Below, piece by piece: positions 21,033-32,700 of a stretch of 64,000 nucleotides of DNA. The number at the start of each line of letters is the position of its first letter. The first letter of the stretch is position 1. The translations under genes were made by a program, and so were the position numbers. Source of the stretch: Piper betle (lineage: Eukaryota; Streptophyta; Magnoliopsida; Piperales; Piperaceae). Below the pieces are notes generated by a model that worked only from the letters and a program-made list of their open reading frames with translations, was not told the DNA's origin and did not search any database. The stretch covers positions 1-64,000 of the forward strand of contig JAURVB010012900.1 of NCBI GenBank assembly GCA_033002965.1, read 5' to 3'.

Positions 21033-23340
21033 TAAGCCTCCTCCCTTCTTTTTGCTTGACTCCTGTTGTTGTTTGGTGGCTTGCACGTACTATTTGTGGT
21101 GATTTGCTTACTGTAGAGCTGTAGCTTAGGTTGTCTGGTTTCTTTTACTTTTAATTAGATACATTTCTATTATGCATTCCATGAGTTATGCCATCTTGAA
21201 GCTTGCATGCACGATTTTGTGTTCTGTTTTGACCATGTCTGCTTAGAAATGCTCGACAGAAGTCATTTGATGTCCAAAAGGTGTTAATTTTGTTGCTAAT
21301 TACTCCTGACATCCGTTGCTTTGCATGCATGTCTAATATGACTATGTTCCATTCCTGTTTCGTACTGTAAATTCCTGTGAAATGTTGCTTGTGCTGTTCT
21401 AAAACTACTACAGGTTTGTCCTGCATGTCGGATGATTTATTGAATGTTGTAATATTTGTTGCTAAAATACCTTTGTATTGGTGTATTTTACGATGTTAGT
21501 TATCCTATAAAAAAATTTCTCACTAAATGGACGTTATTAAGCGCATGAACAACATGAGTAATTAAGGACTACGCTTGTTTTTCAGTTGCAGACAATGGCA
21601 ACGGTCCACATTGGGTAATGTAAACCAACTGTAAGGAAAATTGCTAAAATCCTTGAAAAATTAACGGTGTAATAAGTGTCGATTTGCTACCTACCAATTT
21701 TGAGCTCGATCTAGACTCATTTAGGTAGCTAAATAATTCTCTTTTCTAGGCTGTACAGAAAGGAAAACCCTAAATTCGGTCTTCCGTTGTAAAATATAGT
21801 TTATAGTCACTTCAACAGTAAATTTTGCTGACATTTTCCACAAATGTTCCTTGTTTATCCTACTTGTCCCATGCGATGTTTCAGAGCTTTTGAACAACCA
21901 CAATGCATGTTTAGGATTTTTCTTTCCAACCTTGGTCAGAACTGTTCTGGAATTCCAATAACAATGATCAATGTTCTTGAATTTCTCTCGCCTTGTCTAG
22001 ATCGAATTTATGCCCAATCATTTTTGGGAATGTGAGAGTAATGTGTTAGGAGTTCATAGGATTTTTCCTGAGATGTTTATGACACTTGAAACCGATGGAC
22101 TAAGCCCAGAAATGTTGGTGGTAATCCAGACAGGTAGAATCCAGAACCTGTCACCTAGATTAGAGGGCCCAAAAGCTGGAAAGTCCATAGAACTGGCCCA
22201 CAATAAAAATTAGGGTTATACATTAACCCTTTTTATGTTATCCTACCATATTTCAGCCCATTCTGAGTCTAATTAGATTGTTAGAAAATTTGTCCAAGGT
22301 AGACTGTCCTATCAATTACAAATGTTGGCAATTAGGGTTTTGTTTATTTCACCCTTAATGAACCATGAGCTTCCATATTCTTAATACATCAACTTAATAG
22401 TAATTATGATATAAGTGATAAGATTAATTAGGAGGTTTTAGTTTATCCGTGTGTGTTGCATGATTCGAGGCCTTGCCTCGTGTTGCATGCTTTGTCCTAT
22501 ATTTGATTAGTTCATTTCATTCCACGTTTCATGGAGTGAGCTTGCTTTACTAGGTTGGTGAGTTTTACTCACCAAGTCTATAGATTTTCCTATGCTAGAA
22601 CTCTCTGCCTTGCTCTTGAATGGGGTTTAACCAAAGATTTATCTCTAGGACGGTATTAGTGGCACTTTACTGAGTTCCACTAATACCAGGCCATTTAGTC
22701 TAGTTTTTCCCATGTTTAATAAAATTTCAAGATTGAAGTCCCTTGATGGTTTTTAAAGTTATAAGATTCAGTCAAGTCCTTACCCAAGCTTATAGGTACA
22801 TGTAAATGAAGGTTTCTTTACGTCATGAGAGTTAAAGAGATACGAAGACTACTACTCCTCTTACCAAGAATAGTATGGTATATTTGGTATTGTATAACGC
22901 AACACATTTCCGGAACTTACTGCACTAACAACTTGGAGGGTGTAGGGAGGATGATGTGAGGGGGTAAGTGAATGATTTATGGTATCTAAATATGCTTTGT
23001 CGCACCGCAGCATTGGCTTTTATCTGAGAGTATTAAGTTGACTGTCCTACTTATTTCTTAAAATTTCCTCTTTCCATAGATGTTTCATCATCCATCAGCT
23101 AGTTTGATTATTTTACTAGTTTCCTGCAAACTCACTTATCTTTTGATTTCAAAAGTTTCTTATTATGTATGTAGGTGGAGTTTCCTTAGCATTGGCCGGC
23201 GTAGGTAGACGGATCTAATGGCTCATAGGAGACGACGGTGTGAATGTATTTATGTATTTTAAATATTTAATTTGATATGGCCCCCTTGATGTATGATGTA
23301 ACTATATGAGGGCTTGTCTATTTGATGTATGATGTAACTC
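21033..23340 (+). mobile_element. Element E LTR, second part (after D1)
   Basis: Continues the E LTR after the duplicated gtaag. It is about 2.3 kb, AT-rich, with only short ORFs that lack protein character. The joined site reads 'ccttg/gtaagcc', a good plant splice donor. A block at 22440-22830 resembles 54300-54640 in general layout ('tttaataaaa...', 'gatggtttttaaag'), so E and G are probably distant relatives. An 18-bp direct repeat (ttgatgtatgatgtaact) occurs at 23286-23303 and 23322-23339, right before the abrupt change to the A2 LTR array. No complete LTR end is seen. Confidence 0.5.
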
Positions 23341-24237
23341 AAACCATGACTGGGAGACAATTTTCTTATCTCAGAATGAACTGGGAGACCATGACTGACC
23401 GCAAAATGAATCTGGGGGCCACCTAATCTCAGAATGAGCTGGGAGACAATTTTCTAATCTCAGAATGAACTAGGAGACCATGACTAACCTCAAAATAAAT
23501 TGGGGGACCACCTAATCTCAAAATGAGCTGGGAGACAAATTTTCTAATCTTAGAATGAACTGGGAGACCATGACTAATCTCAAAATGAATTGGGAGGCTA
23601 CCTAATCTCAAAACGAGTTGGGAGACGATTTCTAATCTCAGAATGAACTGGAGACCATGACTAATCTCAAAATGAATTGAGAGACCACCTAATCTTAGAA
23701 TGATCTAGGAGACATTTTCTAATCTCAGAATGAGCTGGGAGTCGACTTTTACTAATCTCATAATGACGTGAGAGACAAATTACTAATCTTAGAATGACCT
23801 TAGGGATAATTACTCTTTACTTGTGTAATAATAATAATAAAAACGAGTGAAATGATAATAGGGATTATATTGACTTGTTTTATTTAATTATGTGGTTTAG
23901 TGGTTTTATCACTAACGTGGAATTGCCTCCGCAGGTGAGAAGCTTTGGGACTAAAGAATAGAAGTGTGGTTGGTGGTATTTTACCAACCAAAGTATGGTG
24001 AATCAATAATAAAGTTGGACTTCCTTATTATTCTCTTGTCTTATAAATGTGGCTATGAGAAACGGTCCGAGACTGTGGGACGGTTTTATTTAATTTTAGA
24101 GAACATGATTTATTGTTATGATTTATATTATATATTGCAAGACTATTTGTTGTATTTAAATTCATGTTCTGGAAGGTTACATTTACATCAACTATATTTT
24201 TAAGTAAAACCCGGCCCGGTTCTGGTTGATCGTTACA
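23341..24237 (+). mobile_element. Element A2, 5' LTR, 3' portion only
   Basis: Begins inside the 29-bp array and ends ...GATCGTTACA at 24237 before a primer site and gag. The first two thirds of the LTR are absent; the join to E is at about 23341. The conserved box cactaacgtggaattgcc followed by tccgcaggtgag lies at 23911-23940. Confidence 0.85.
23342..23815 (+). repeat. 29-30 bp tandem array in the A2 5' LTR
   Basis: Same cycling monomers as in A and B (tctcagaatgaactgggaga, tcaaaatgaattggg-ga and relatives). Confidence 0.85.
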
Positions 24238-24419
24238 GGTAGTATCAGAGCCTGGTTTTCCACTAACTCACATTTTATGACTCAAGCACCTTGTTGAAAA
24301 GTCCAATAATTTTCTTTTCCACTGAGTTGTGTTATTAGTTGACAAATTCATTCGCTAAGATACCTAAGTCATAACTGAAACAAAAAATACTAATGAACCA
24401 TGACGGTTCGACGTTTTAG
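24238..24419 (+). promoter_or_regulatory. A2 primer binding site and leader
   Basis: The sequence ggtagtatcagagcc (24238-24252) follows the LTR end; one base differs from the tRNA-Met site. Non-coding leader to the gag ATG at 24420. Confidence 0.8.
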
Positions 24420-26766
24420 ATGGCAAGCACTCGTGGACAGTGAAACCGAGCTACTCCGCCCAATGCGAACACCGATAATGTATTCGCTCAGATCCTGACC
24501 GCCATACAGGGACTGGGGCAAGCTTCAGAAAATACAAATTTTGTGGTTCAAAATATTGTTCAGTGGTTACCGGGAGTGGTAGCAGGGCATGGAGCCTCAA
24601 ACTCGACAGCGGGTCCTAGAATCACCCCAGATAGTGGTCAAGGGAGTGCCCAAGGGTGGGTACGGTTAGCAGACCCAGGTGAGCAAGGGAAGCATCCAAA
24701 CCCAGTGCCACTGGTAGTCTGACAAGTGGTGCCGCCAGCAGGTGATGATAGTGACCGCTACACTGTAGAAAAATTTAGAAAGAATAGAGCTGATGTATTT
24801 ATTGGAGGGATCGATCCAATGATGGTGGAGAGCTGGATTGACATTACCGAAAAGCATTTAGAGATCTATCTGTCTATACCCCACCGCCATCAAGTGAGAT
24901 TGGCAACATGCATGCTTCAAGAGGAAGCATCTTACTAGTGGAAATCCATTGAGAAAACCACTTTCCATCGACGTGAAATTTCCTCCATTGCGTGGGCCGA
25001 ATTTGTGGCAGTTTTCAATGGACAATATTTTCCAGAGCTCGTTGTCCAAGGAAAAGCACTAGCATTCGCTAATTTGGTTCAAGGGAGGATTCAGTCCGGG
25101 AATATGTGTATTCCCAGACGAACTTTCAGGGTTACCTCCTAAGCGGGCAGTTGAGTTTGCCATTGACCTAGCACCTGGAGTGACACCAATTTCTAAAGCA
25201 CCAGTCTTGACACTGCCAAATGGTAATGAAGGATCGTACTCTTCAGCGATGCGTCTTTGTTGAGTTTAGGATGCGTCCTTATGCAAGAAGGTAAGGTGGT
25301 GGCCTATGCCTCTCGTCAATTGAAGATTCATGAGCAAAATGATGTAACCCATGACTTGGAATGGGCAGCACTGGTTTTTGCCCTGAAGATTTGGAGGCAC
25401 TAGTTGTATGGAGCCCAGTTTGAAGTTTTCACTGACCACCAGAGTTTGAAGTACATCTTCACCCAGAATGACCTTAACCTTCAACAAAGGCGGTGGATAG
25501 AATATTTGAAGGACTACAACTTCCAAATCTTATACCATCCAGGGAAAGCGAATGTGGTAGCCGACGCGTTGAGTCGGAAGGGCAAGGGGATTAAAGTCAG
25601 CAGTTAGCTAGACTTTGGGCCCTGTCTGTAGAAGTAGTAGCTATGAACTCAGTAGAGCAACTAACATGCTTATTGGAAAATTTGGTTGTTTCTAATGATT
25701 TAGTTGATCGTGTCAAGCTAGTACAAATGGGTGATGAGGAGCTGAATGAAATGTTGGACAAGATTCTTGACATTGTAGCTGATTCAAATAGTGTCATCAG
25801 ATTTAGAGGAAGATTGTGCGTACCCAAGGATAATGCATTGAGGCGGAATATTTTAGAAGTGGCTCATCACTCAAAGTTCTCGATACACCTGGAGTTACTA
25901 AAATGTATCAGGATTTATAGCGAACCTATTGGTGATTGGGATGAAGAGGGATGTTGTGGATTTTGTCTCTAAGTGTCAGTCTTGCCAATAGATTAAAGCC
26001 CAACATCAACTACCTGGAGGACTATTACAACCTTTAGAAATACCAACGTGGAAATGAGAGTGTGTCACATGCGATTTTATTTCAAAGGTCTCAAGAACTC
26101 AAAAGAAGCATGACTCCATATGGGTAGTTGTGGACCAACTAACTAATATAGCTCACTTCATCCCCACAAAATCAATGAGAACGGCGGAATACCTGTCAGG
26201 ATTATATGTTGACAATATTGTCAAATTGCATGGGATTCAAAGGAGATAGTCACCGACCGCGATCCCCTATTCACCTCACGTTTATAGGAAACTTTTCAAA
26301 AAGCCATGGAAACTCAAATTAAGTTGAGTACAACATATCATCCCCAAAATGATAGTTAGAGTGAGAGGACTATTCAAATTTTGGAAGATTTGTTAAGAGC
26401 TTTCATCCCAAGCCAGTATAGGGATGACACCATTTGAAGCCTTATATGGTAGACCCTAAAGATCTCCATCGTGTTAGACTGGAGTCTACCGAGGCAGTTA
26501 TAGTCGGGCCAGAGATGGTGAGGGAAGCAATTGAAAAGGTGAAACTCATTCAGCAAAGACTTAAGGCAGCTCAGGATCGACAAAAGAATTATGCCGATAC
26601 TCGAAGGAAGAACCTAGAGTTCCAAGTTGGGGAGTTTGTGTACCTCTAAAGACGTCTCCTACAAAGGGGGTGTCAGATTTAAAATATCAGGGAAGTTGAT
26701 GCGAAGATTCATAGGACCGTTTCTAATTCTGGATCGAGTTGGAAATTGTGCATATCGATTAATATT
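24420..26766 (+). pseudogene. Element A2 decayed gag-pol with the same two deletions as A
   Basis: Gag begins at 24420 (MASTRGQ then a stop). The capsid segment (24726-24938) is readable. At about 25100 gag runs straight into the pre-RT segment ([16 protein letters not shown]) and at about 25203 that segment joins the RNase H start (LTLPNGNEG), exactly as in element A. RNase H (25404-25607, [19 protein letters not shown] and [12 protein letters not shown]) and integrase pieces follow with stops, frameshifts and a separate short deletion near 26410. The body ends abruptly at about 26766 inside the integrase C terminus (RVGNCAYRL), so the chromodomain, purine tract and LTR start are missing. 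No functional protein. Confidence 0.9.
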
Positions 26767-28460
26767 GTGACGATGGACGGCGGCCGGAGGTGGTCAGCGG
26801 TGGCTGGAGGGCGCCTGGAGTCGGGAACAAAGCATGTCGGAGAAGAAGAAGAAGAAGAAAATTACCTTGGGTTGCAAACTTATAAATAATGCTTGACTCG
26901 ACACAGCACAAGTTAAATAATAAGACCAACTCGTAAATAACACTTAACTCGATACCAACTCGAGTTAAAAATAATTCGAACTCGTAATAAATCTTTAAAA
27001 ATAATTATTTTAATTGGTTATGGGTTAAAGTTACTAAACTAATTAAATATTCGACGAAGTCGACATAGACATAAGTAATAAAAATACGGTAATGATAAAC
27101 GGTCGATAATTAATCGGCGTAATACAAGCGGTTAAATTAAATCGGACGGTTATAAGTGATTAATAAAATAAAGATTTTACCTTTACCTTATTAAATTTAA
27201 TATTAGGTAAATAAAGTGATTATTTTAATAACAAGTAAGTAATGTAAAAAATAGGTTACTAAACTATAGTCAGATAGAAATCACTAGCTTCGAACCAAAA
27301 GAGAATAATGAAAATAAATAAAGTTCAAAATTTTATTGAGTTGAATAATTTAAAATAATTGTATTAATAATATTTTTAAATAATACAAATTATTTTCAAT
27401 AATTTAATCGATCAACTTAATTAATTAAATTGTAATAAATAATAGTAGTGATTAAAAATTATAACCGTCAACTAAATCATCAAGATCGGGGTTAAGTAAT
27501 TATCACCGCAAAAGAAAATTAAATATTTAGTTATTAGTAATAATTATTTTATCAATTGTTAAGCATTAATTATGATTTAAATAATTAATTTAAAATGTAA
27601 AGTAGGATTTAAATGACTATATCACATGAATAATTAATTATATCACTAGATTTGTTGAGAATTTAATATTTAATATTTTTGCATTTATACATAATATGTT
27701 GTCAAAATTTTAATAATGATATATATATTAGATGTTGTACTTTCCCTTGTTGGAAGCCCTGATTGGCCTGAGCCCAGATATGACCATAATGCGCTGTAAC
27801 GTAATCGGGGTCAAGGAATTGACGTCAGTCCGACATGGGGCTGCACCTTTAAAATTACTATGTCTTCCGTATAATTAGTTGAAATGTTGTATTTTCCCAA
27901 ATTGGTATAATTATATGAAATTGTGCATTATTTTTTAAACTAGTAGCCTTTGTTGGCACTAATCCAAAAATGAATTAGGGGACCACCTAATCTCAGAATG
28001 TGCCAGGAGACCATGACTAACCTCAAAATGAATTGGGGGACCACCTAATCTCAGAATGAGCCGAGAGCAAATTTTCTAATCTCAGAATGAACTGGGAGAC
28101 CGTGACTAACCTCAAAATAAATTAGGGGACCATGTAATCTCAGAATGAGCTGGGAGACAAATTTCTAATCTCAATATGAACTGGGAGACCATGACTAACC
28201 TCAAATTGTATTGGGGGACCACCTAATCTCAAATTGAGCTGGGAGACAATTTTCTAATCTCAGAATGAACTGGGAGACCATGACTAATCTCAAAATGAAT
28301 TTGGAGACCACCTAATCTTAGAACGAGTTGGGAGACAATTTATAATCTCAAAATGAACTGGGAGACCATGACTAATCTCAAAACGAATTGAGAGACTACC
28401 TAATCTCAGAATGAGCTAGGAGACATTTTCTAATCTAAGAATGAGCTTGGAGTCAGCTTT
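26767..28460 (+). mobile_element. Element A2, 3' LTR, part 1 (5'-truncated, up to H)
   Basis: Starts with a GC-rich piece and a run of AAG units, then the A-family AT-rich middle (26900-27740), the segment with 'cgctgtaacg-aatcggggtcaagg' (27790) and the tandem array (27960-28460). The LTR is split by H after 'ggagtcagcttt' and resumes at 35189. Confidence 0.85.
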
Positions 28461-29230
28461 TGTTATGGAGCAGCCTACACGCCATGAAGATGAGCATGGT
28501 CAAGAAGGCAAGGATCAAGTGGAAGAAGTTTCTAGTCCGATTAGCCTGCCTCAAGGACCTATAACAAGGTCTAAATCTAAGAAGCTTCAACAAGCCTTAA
28601 TTCATCATTTACAAGGCTTAGTGAATTCAGCTAGTGAAGAGTTACAAGGACATCAAAGCTTTGGTGCAAATGCAACTCAAGTTCAATACAACTTAATTCA
28701 AGTCCAAGTTACTACTAATGGGTTTAATTAAGTTTGTAATGTGCCATATATGTTATGGGCTGGCCCAAATAGGCTTGGGAGGGTTATTTAAGCTTTGTAT
28801 TTTGGGTTTTATTTTGTTAAGTAATGGGCTGGACGAATTTGCCTATTATAAGCCCATTAGTTTTATTTAGTTTTAGGGTTTCCTTTGTAAAGGCTATATA
28901 TAGATGCCTTAACCTTTTGCTACAGGACGACCTGGAAGTAAGAAGAAAAACACCTAAAAGCCTTTGCTTTTATCTTTGTGTTCTTGAGTAGAATACATGC
29001 TTTAAGAAACATTCAAGTGGATTGATCATCTGTCTTGTGGAGTGTTTCGAAATTGGGATTTAGAAACAAGTTTTCTTAATTCTGATTCTTGATCATCTTT
29101 CTAAGAAATCTGAGTTCTAGCCTTTTCTTAGGGGTTGTTGCTGAATTGTTATTGGGGTTTTCATGTTAATGTGTTGGGGGTTCCAATATAAAAAGGGGTT
29201 CTCAAGCTTATTCATGGAGGTTCCATATCA
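28461..29230 (+). mobile_element. H 5' LTR
   Basis: 770 bp, TGTTATGG...CATATCA. The first 270 bp hold an open frame (to 28731) that is a copy of the C terminus of the H polyprotein, because the coding region runs into the 3' LTR. It then has a TATA box and an untranslated region. Confidence 0.95.
28895..28902 (+). promoter_or_regulatory. H TATA box (5' LTR)
   Basis: tatatata within 'aggctatatatagatgcc', repeated at 34854-34861 in the 3' LTR. It lies after the coding part of the LTR, so U3 carries both the pol end and the promoter. Confidence 0.7.
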
Positions 29231-29232
29231 TT

Positions 29233-29245
29233 TGGTATCAGAGCC
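29233..29245 (+). promoter_or_regulatory. H primer binding site
   Basis: tggtatcagagcc, a perfect match to the plant initiator tRNA-Met complement, two bases after the LTR end. The stretch from 29246 to 29636 is AT-rich untranslated leader without a gene. Confidence 0.9.
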
Positions 29246-29636
29246 TTGGCTCTAGATCAGGTTTTATCCTTTATCATTTGTTTTCTTTGTTTTCTGAGTT
29301 CTTGTGTTCTTTGTTCTTGTTCTTGTTCTTAAGTTCTTTGTTCTTGTGTTCTTATTCATTTGCCTTATTTATGTTTATGGTTGAAGGTTTATAAAAAAAA
29401 AAAAAATTTCGTGGAAAAAAAAAATATTGGTGTGGAAGAAAGAAAGGCAAATTGCATCTATTTAAGTTTCCTATATCTACTGCATCTATTTAAGTTTCCT
29501 TATCTTCAAACTTGTTTTGCAAATTTCAGTTTTGGAATTCTACACATTACAAGTTGTTTAACTATTTGAATTGTTATAAAAAGTGTGATTCACCTAAGAA
29601 CATAAAAGACGTTAGCTAGAGTGGTGTGAGGAAGCC

Positions 29637-29768
29637 GTGAGTGAAGTTTCTAATTGAGTTAAACACGAGAGAACACCCCTCATCATTTTTGAGTGCAAAC
29701 ACGTGAGGGAGTGCTTGTGAGGTCCTTTTATTATTATTGTTCGTGTTTTTTTCTAACTTTCTTTGCAG
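29637..29768 (+). promoter_or_regulatory. Predicted leader intron of H
   Basis: A GTGAGT donor at 29637 and a textbook acceptor (T-rich tract then ttctttgcag, ending 29768) bracket 132 nt, a normal plant intron size. The ATG of gag lies two bases after the acceptor. The open frame does continue upstream through the intron but without an ATG. Inferred from sequence only. Confidence 0.45.
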
Positions 29769-29770
29769 CA

Positions 29771-32700
29771 ATGTCAAACAATAGTGAAGATACTGAGACT
29801 GGTCGTATTCATGACCCTAGATTATTACGTGAGGCTCAACAAGGAGAGTTTGCACGTTTTACTAGAGCTATGGAGGATATGAGGGAAATGTTAGCACACA
29901 TGAATACAAGGTTGGAGGCTGTAGAAAGAGCAACCCCAAATCGCAATGAAGGGAATAGGAGAGGTGGGAACCGAATGCCTCAATTTAATGATTTGGAAGA
30001 GGGCGTTAATGATTACCATGCAGATGATGATGATGTTGGAATGGGCGTACCTAGGGGTGGAGGTAGAGGAGGCCGAGGTTTAGGTAGAGGTAGAGGAAGA
30101 GTACAAGACAATCCATTATATGGAAGAAACCGAGGCAATGATGAAGTTGTAGATAAAAATTTAGGGAGCATTAAACATAAGATACCTAATTTTCAAGGTA
30201 AAACAGATCCGGTGGCTTATCTACAATGGGAAAAGCAAGTGGAACTCATATTTGATTGTCATCAGTTTAGTGAGGAGAAGAGGGTTAAGTTGGCGGTTAC
30301 TCAATTTTCCGATTATGCTATTGCTTGGTGGGATCACTTGGTGACTAGTAGAAGAAGAAATTTGGAATATCCAATTGATAATTGGTATGATCTCAAATCT
30401 GTAATGAGAAAGCGATTTGTCCCAAAACATTTCCATAGGGAACTTGTACAAAAACTTCAGGTTCTTAGACAAGGTAGTAGGAGCGTGGATGATTACTACA
30501 AGGAAATGGAAATGATCATGACTAGGGCTGATATCGAGGAAGAGGTGGAGACCACTATGGCACGTTTCTTGGCTGGTTTGAATAAGGAGATCGCTGACCG
30601 AGTGGATTTGCAACCATATGGTGACTTAGAAGAGATGGTGCACATTGCCGTCAAGGTGGAAAAGCAAATTCAAGGAAGAGGAGTAGCAAGGTATGTTTCC
30701 AAACCTTATTCCAACTTTAATTCTACTTGGAAAAGGGATGGGAAAAGTGATTTTAAGGGTGGAAATAAGGGTGCTTATGATGTTGCAAAGGGAAAGGCAG
30801 AATCGACTTCTAAAGAAAAATCCAAAATTGAAGAGCCTAAAGGGAGAAATAGAGACATTAAGTGCTGGAAGTGTCAAGGTGTAGGTCATATTAGCAAGGA
30901 GTGTCCTAATAAGAGAGCTATGATTCTACGGAATGGTGAGGTAGTGACTGATGAAGAAGAGGGCAACAATGAAAGCGATGAGGATGAAATGCCTGAATTG
31001 GATAGTTGTAGTGATGGGAGCATTGAGGAGCCAATTAAAGGTGATATGCTGGTTACAAGACGCGCTCTTAACACTCAAGTGAAAGAGGATTGCAATGAGG
31101 AGCAACGGGACAACTTGTTCCATACAAGGTGTCATGTTCAAGGCAAAGCATGTAGTCTGATTGTTGATGGTGGGAGTTGCACTAATGCGGTGAGTACCTT
31201 CTTGATTAATAGATTGGGGCTGTCTACTATCCCACACCCACGACCATACAAACTTCAATGGCTTAATGATTGTGGTGAAGTCAAGGTAAATAGACAATCT
31301 ATTATTTCATTTTCGATTGGTAAATATCATGAAGAGCAACTATGTGATGTAGTTCCTATGCATGCTGGAGATATCTTGCTTGGTAGACCATGGCAATTTG
31401 ATAGGAAAACTAAGCATGATGGGTACCTCAATCGGTATCATTTCACCAAGGATGGGCGGAAGATCATATTGACACCACTTTCCTCAAAAGAAGTGTATGA
31501 AGATCAATGTAAATTGGAGAGGCTGAGAGTGGAGGCTGAAAAGAAAGAAAAAGAGAGAAAAACAAGTGCTTTAGAGAGTGAAAATCAAACGAGTGACAAA
31601 AAAAAGGGAAAAGAAAAAGTAGAGCAGATTCAGCCTAGAGAGAAAAATGCAAAGAATGTGAGTTTGATAGCTAGAAAAAGTGAGGTTAGGCAAGCATTGT
31701 ATTCCAACAGGCCTGTATTTGTACTTTTGTGCAAAGGGGCATATTTGGCCACTAATGAACTTGACCCATCTTTGTCTAGTGTGTTTATTGATCTTTTGCA
31801 GGAATTTGAAGATGTGTTTCCCGAGGACATGCCTAGTGGTTTACCACCAATTAGAGGCATAGAACATCAAATTGACTTCATTCCGGGAGCCGCAATACCC
31901 AATAGGCCAGCATATAGAACAAATCCAAGTGAGACAAAGGAGATCCAAAAACAAGTGGAGGAGTTGCTAGCTAAGGGGTATGTGAGAGAGAGTCTTAGTC
32001 CTTGCTCGGTTCCTGTTATTCTTGTGCCAAAGAAGGATGGAACATGGAGGATGTGTGTGGATTGCAGAGCCATCAATAAAATCACTGTAAAGTATCGTTA
32101 TCCTATTCCTAGATTAGATGACATGCTTGATGAGTTATATGGTTCTTGTTTGTTCACAAAAATCGACTTGAAATCTGGTTATTATCAAATTCGAATGAAT
32201 GTTGGTGATGAATGGAAAACAGCTTTTAAGACCAAGTATGGGTTATATGAGTGGCTTGTCATGCCATTTGGTCTTACTAATGCACCTAGCACGTTCATGA
32301 GATTGATGCACCATGTGTTGCGTGAGTACTTGGGTAAATTTGTTGTTGTTTATTTTGATGATATTCTGATTTACTCTAAGTGCTTAGATGATCATATTAT
32401 GCATGTGCGACTTGTACTAGAAACACTTAGGCAAGAAAAATTGCATGCTAACCTTAAAAAGTGTAGTTTTTGCATGGATAAGGTTAATTTTCTTGGTTTT
32501 GTAGTATCTAGTCAAGGTGTTGAGGTTGATGAGGAAAAGGTTAGAGCCATTAAGGAGTGGCCGCAACCTAAGAATGCTAGTGAGGTGAGGAGTTTTCATG
32601 GGCTTGCTGGTTTCTACAGGAGATTCATTAAGAATTTTAGCACTATAGCCGCACCTTTGAATGAGTTAGTTAAGAAAAATGTTGGATTTGTTTGGGGTGA

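Noticed and set aside
28441..28731. 96-residue open frame at the left of H
   Set aside because: It is the copy, in the 5' LTR, of the C terminus of H Gag-Pol plus a few flanking codons; no start or promoter precedes it.
29693..29770. Upstream 26 codons of the H open frame as a protein start
   Set aside because: The frame opens there with GTG, not ATG, and a strong splice acceptor lies before the ATG at 29771.
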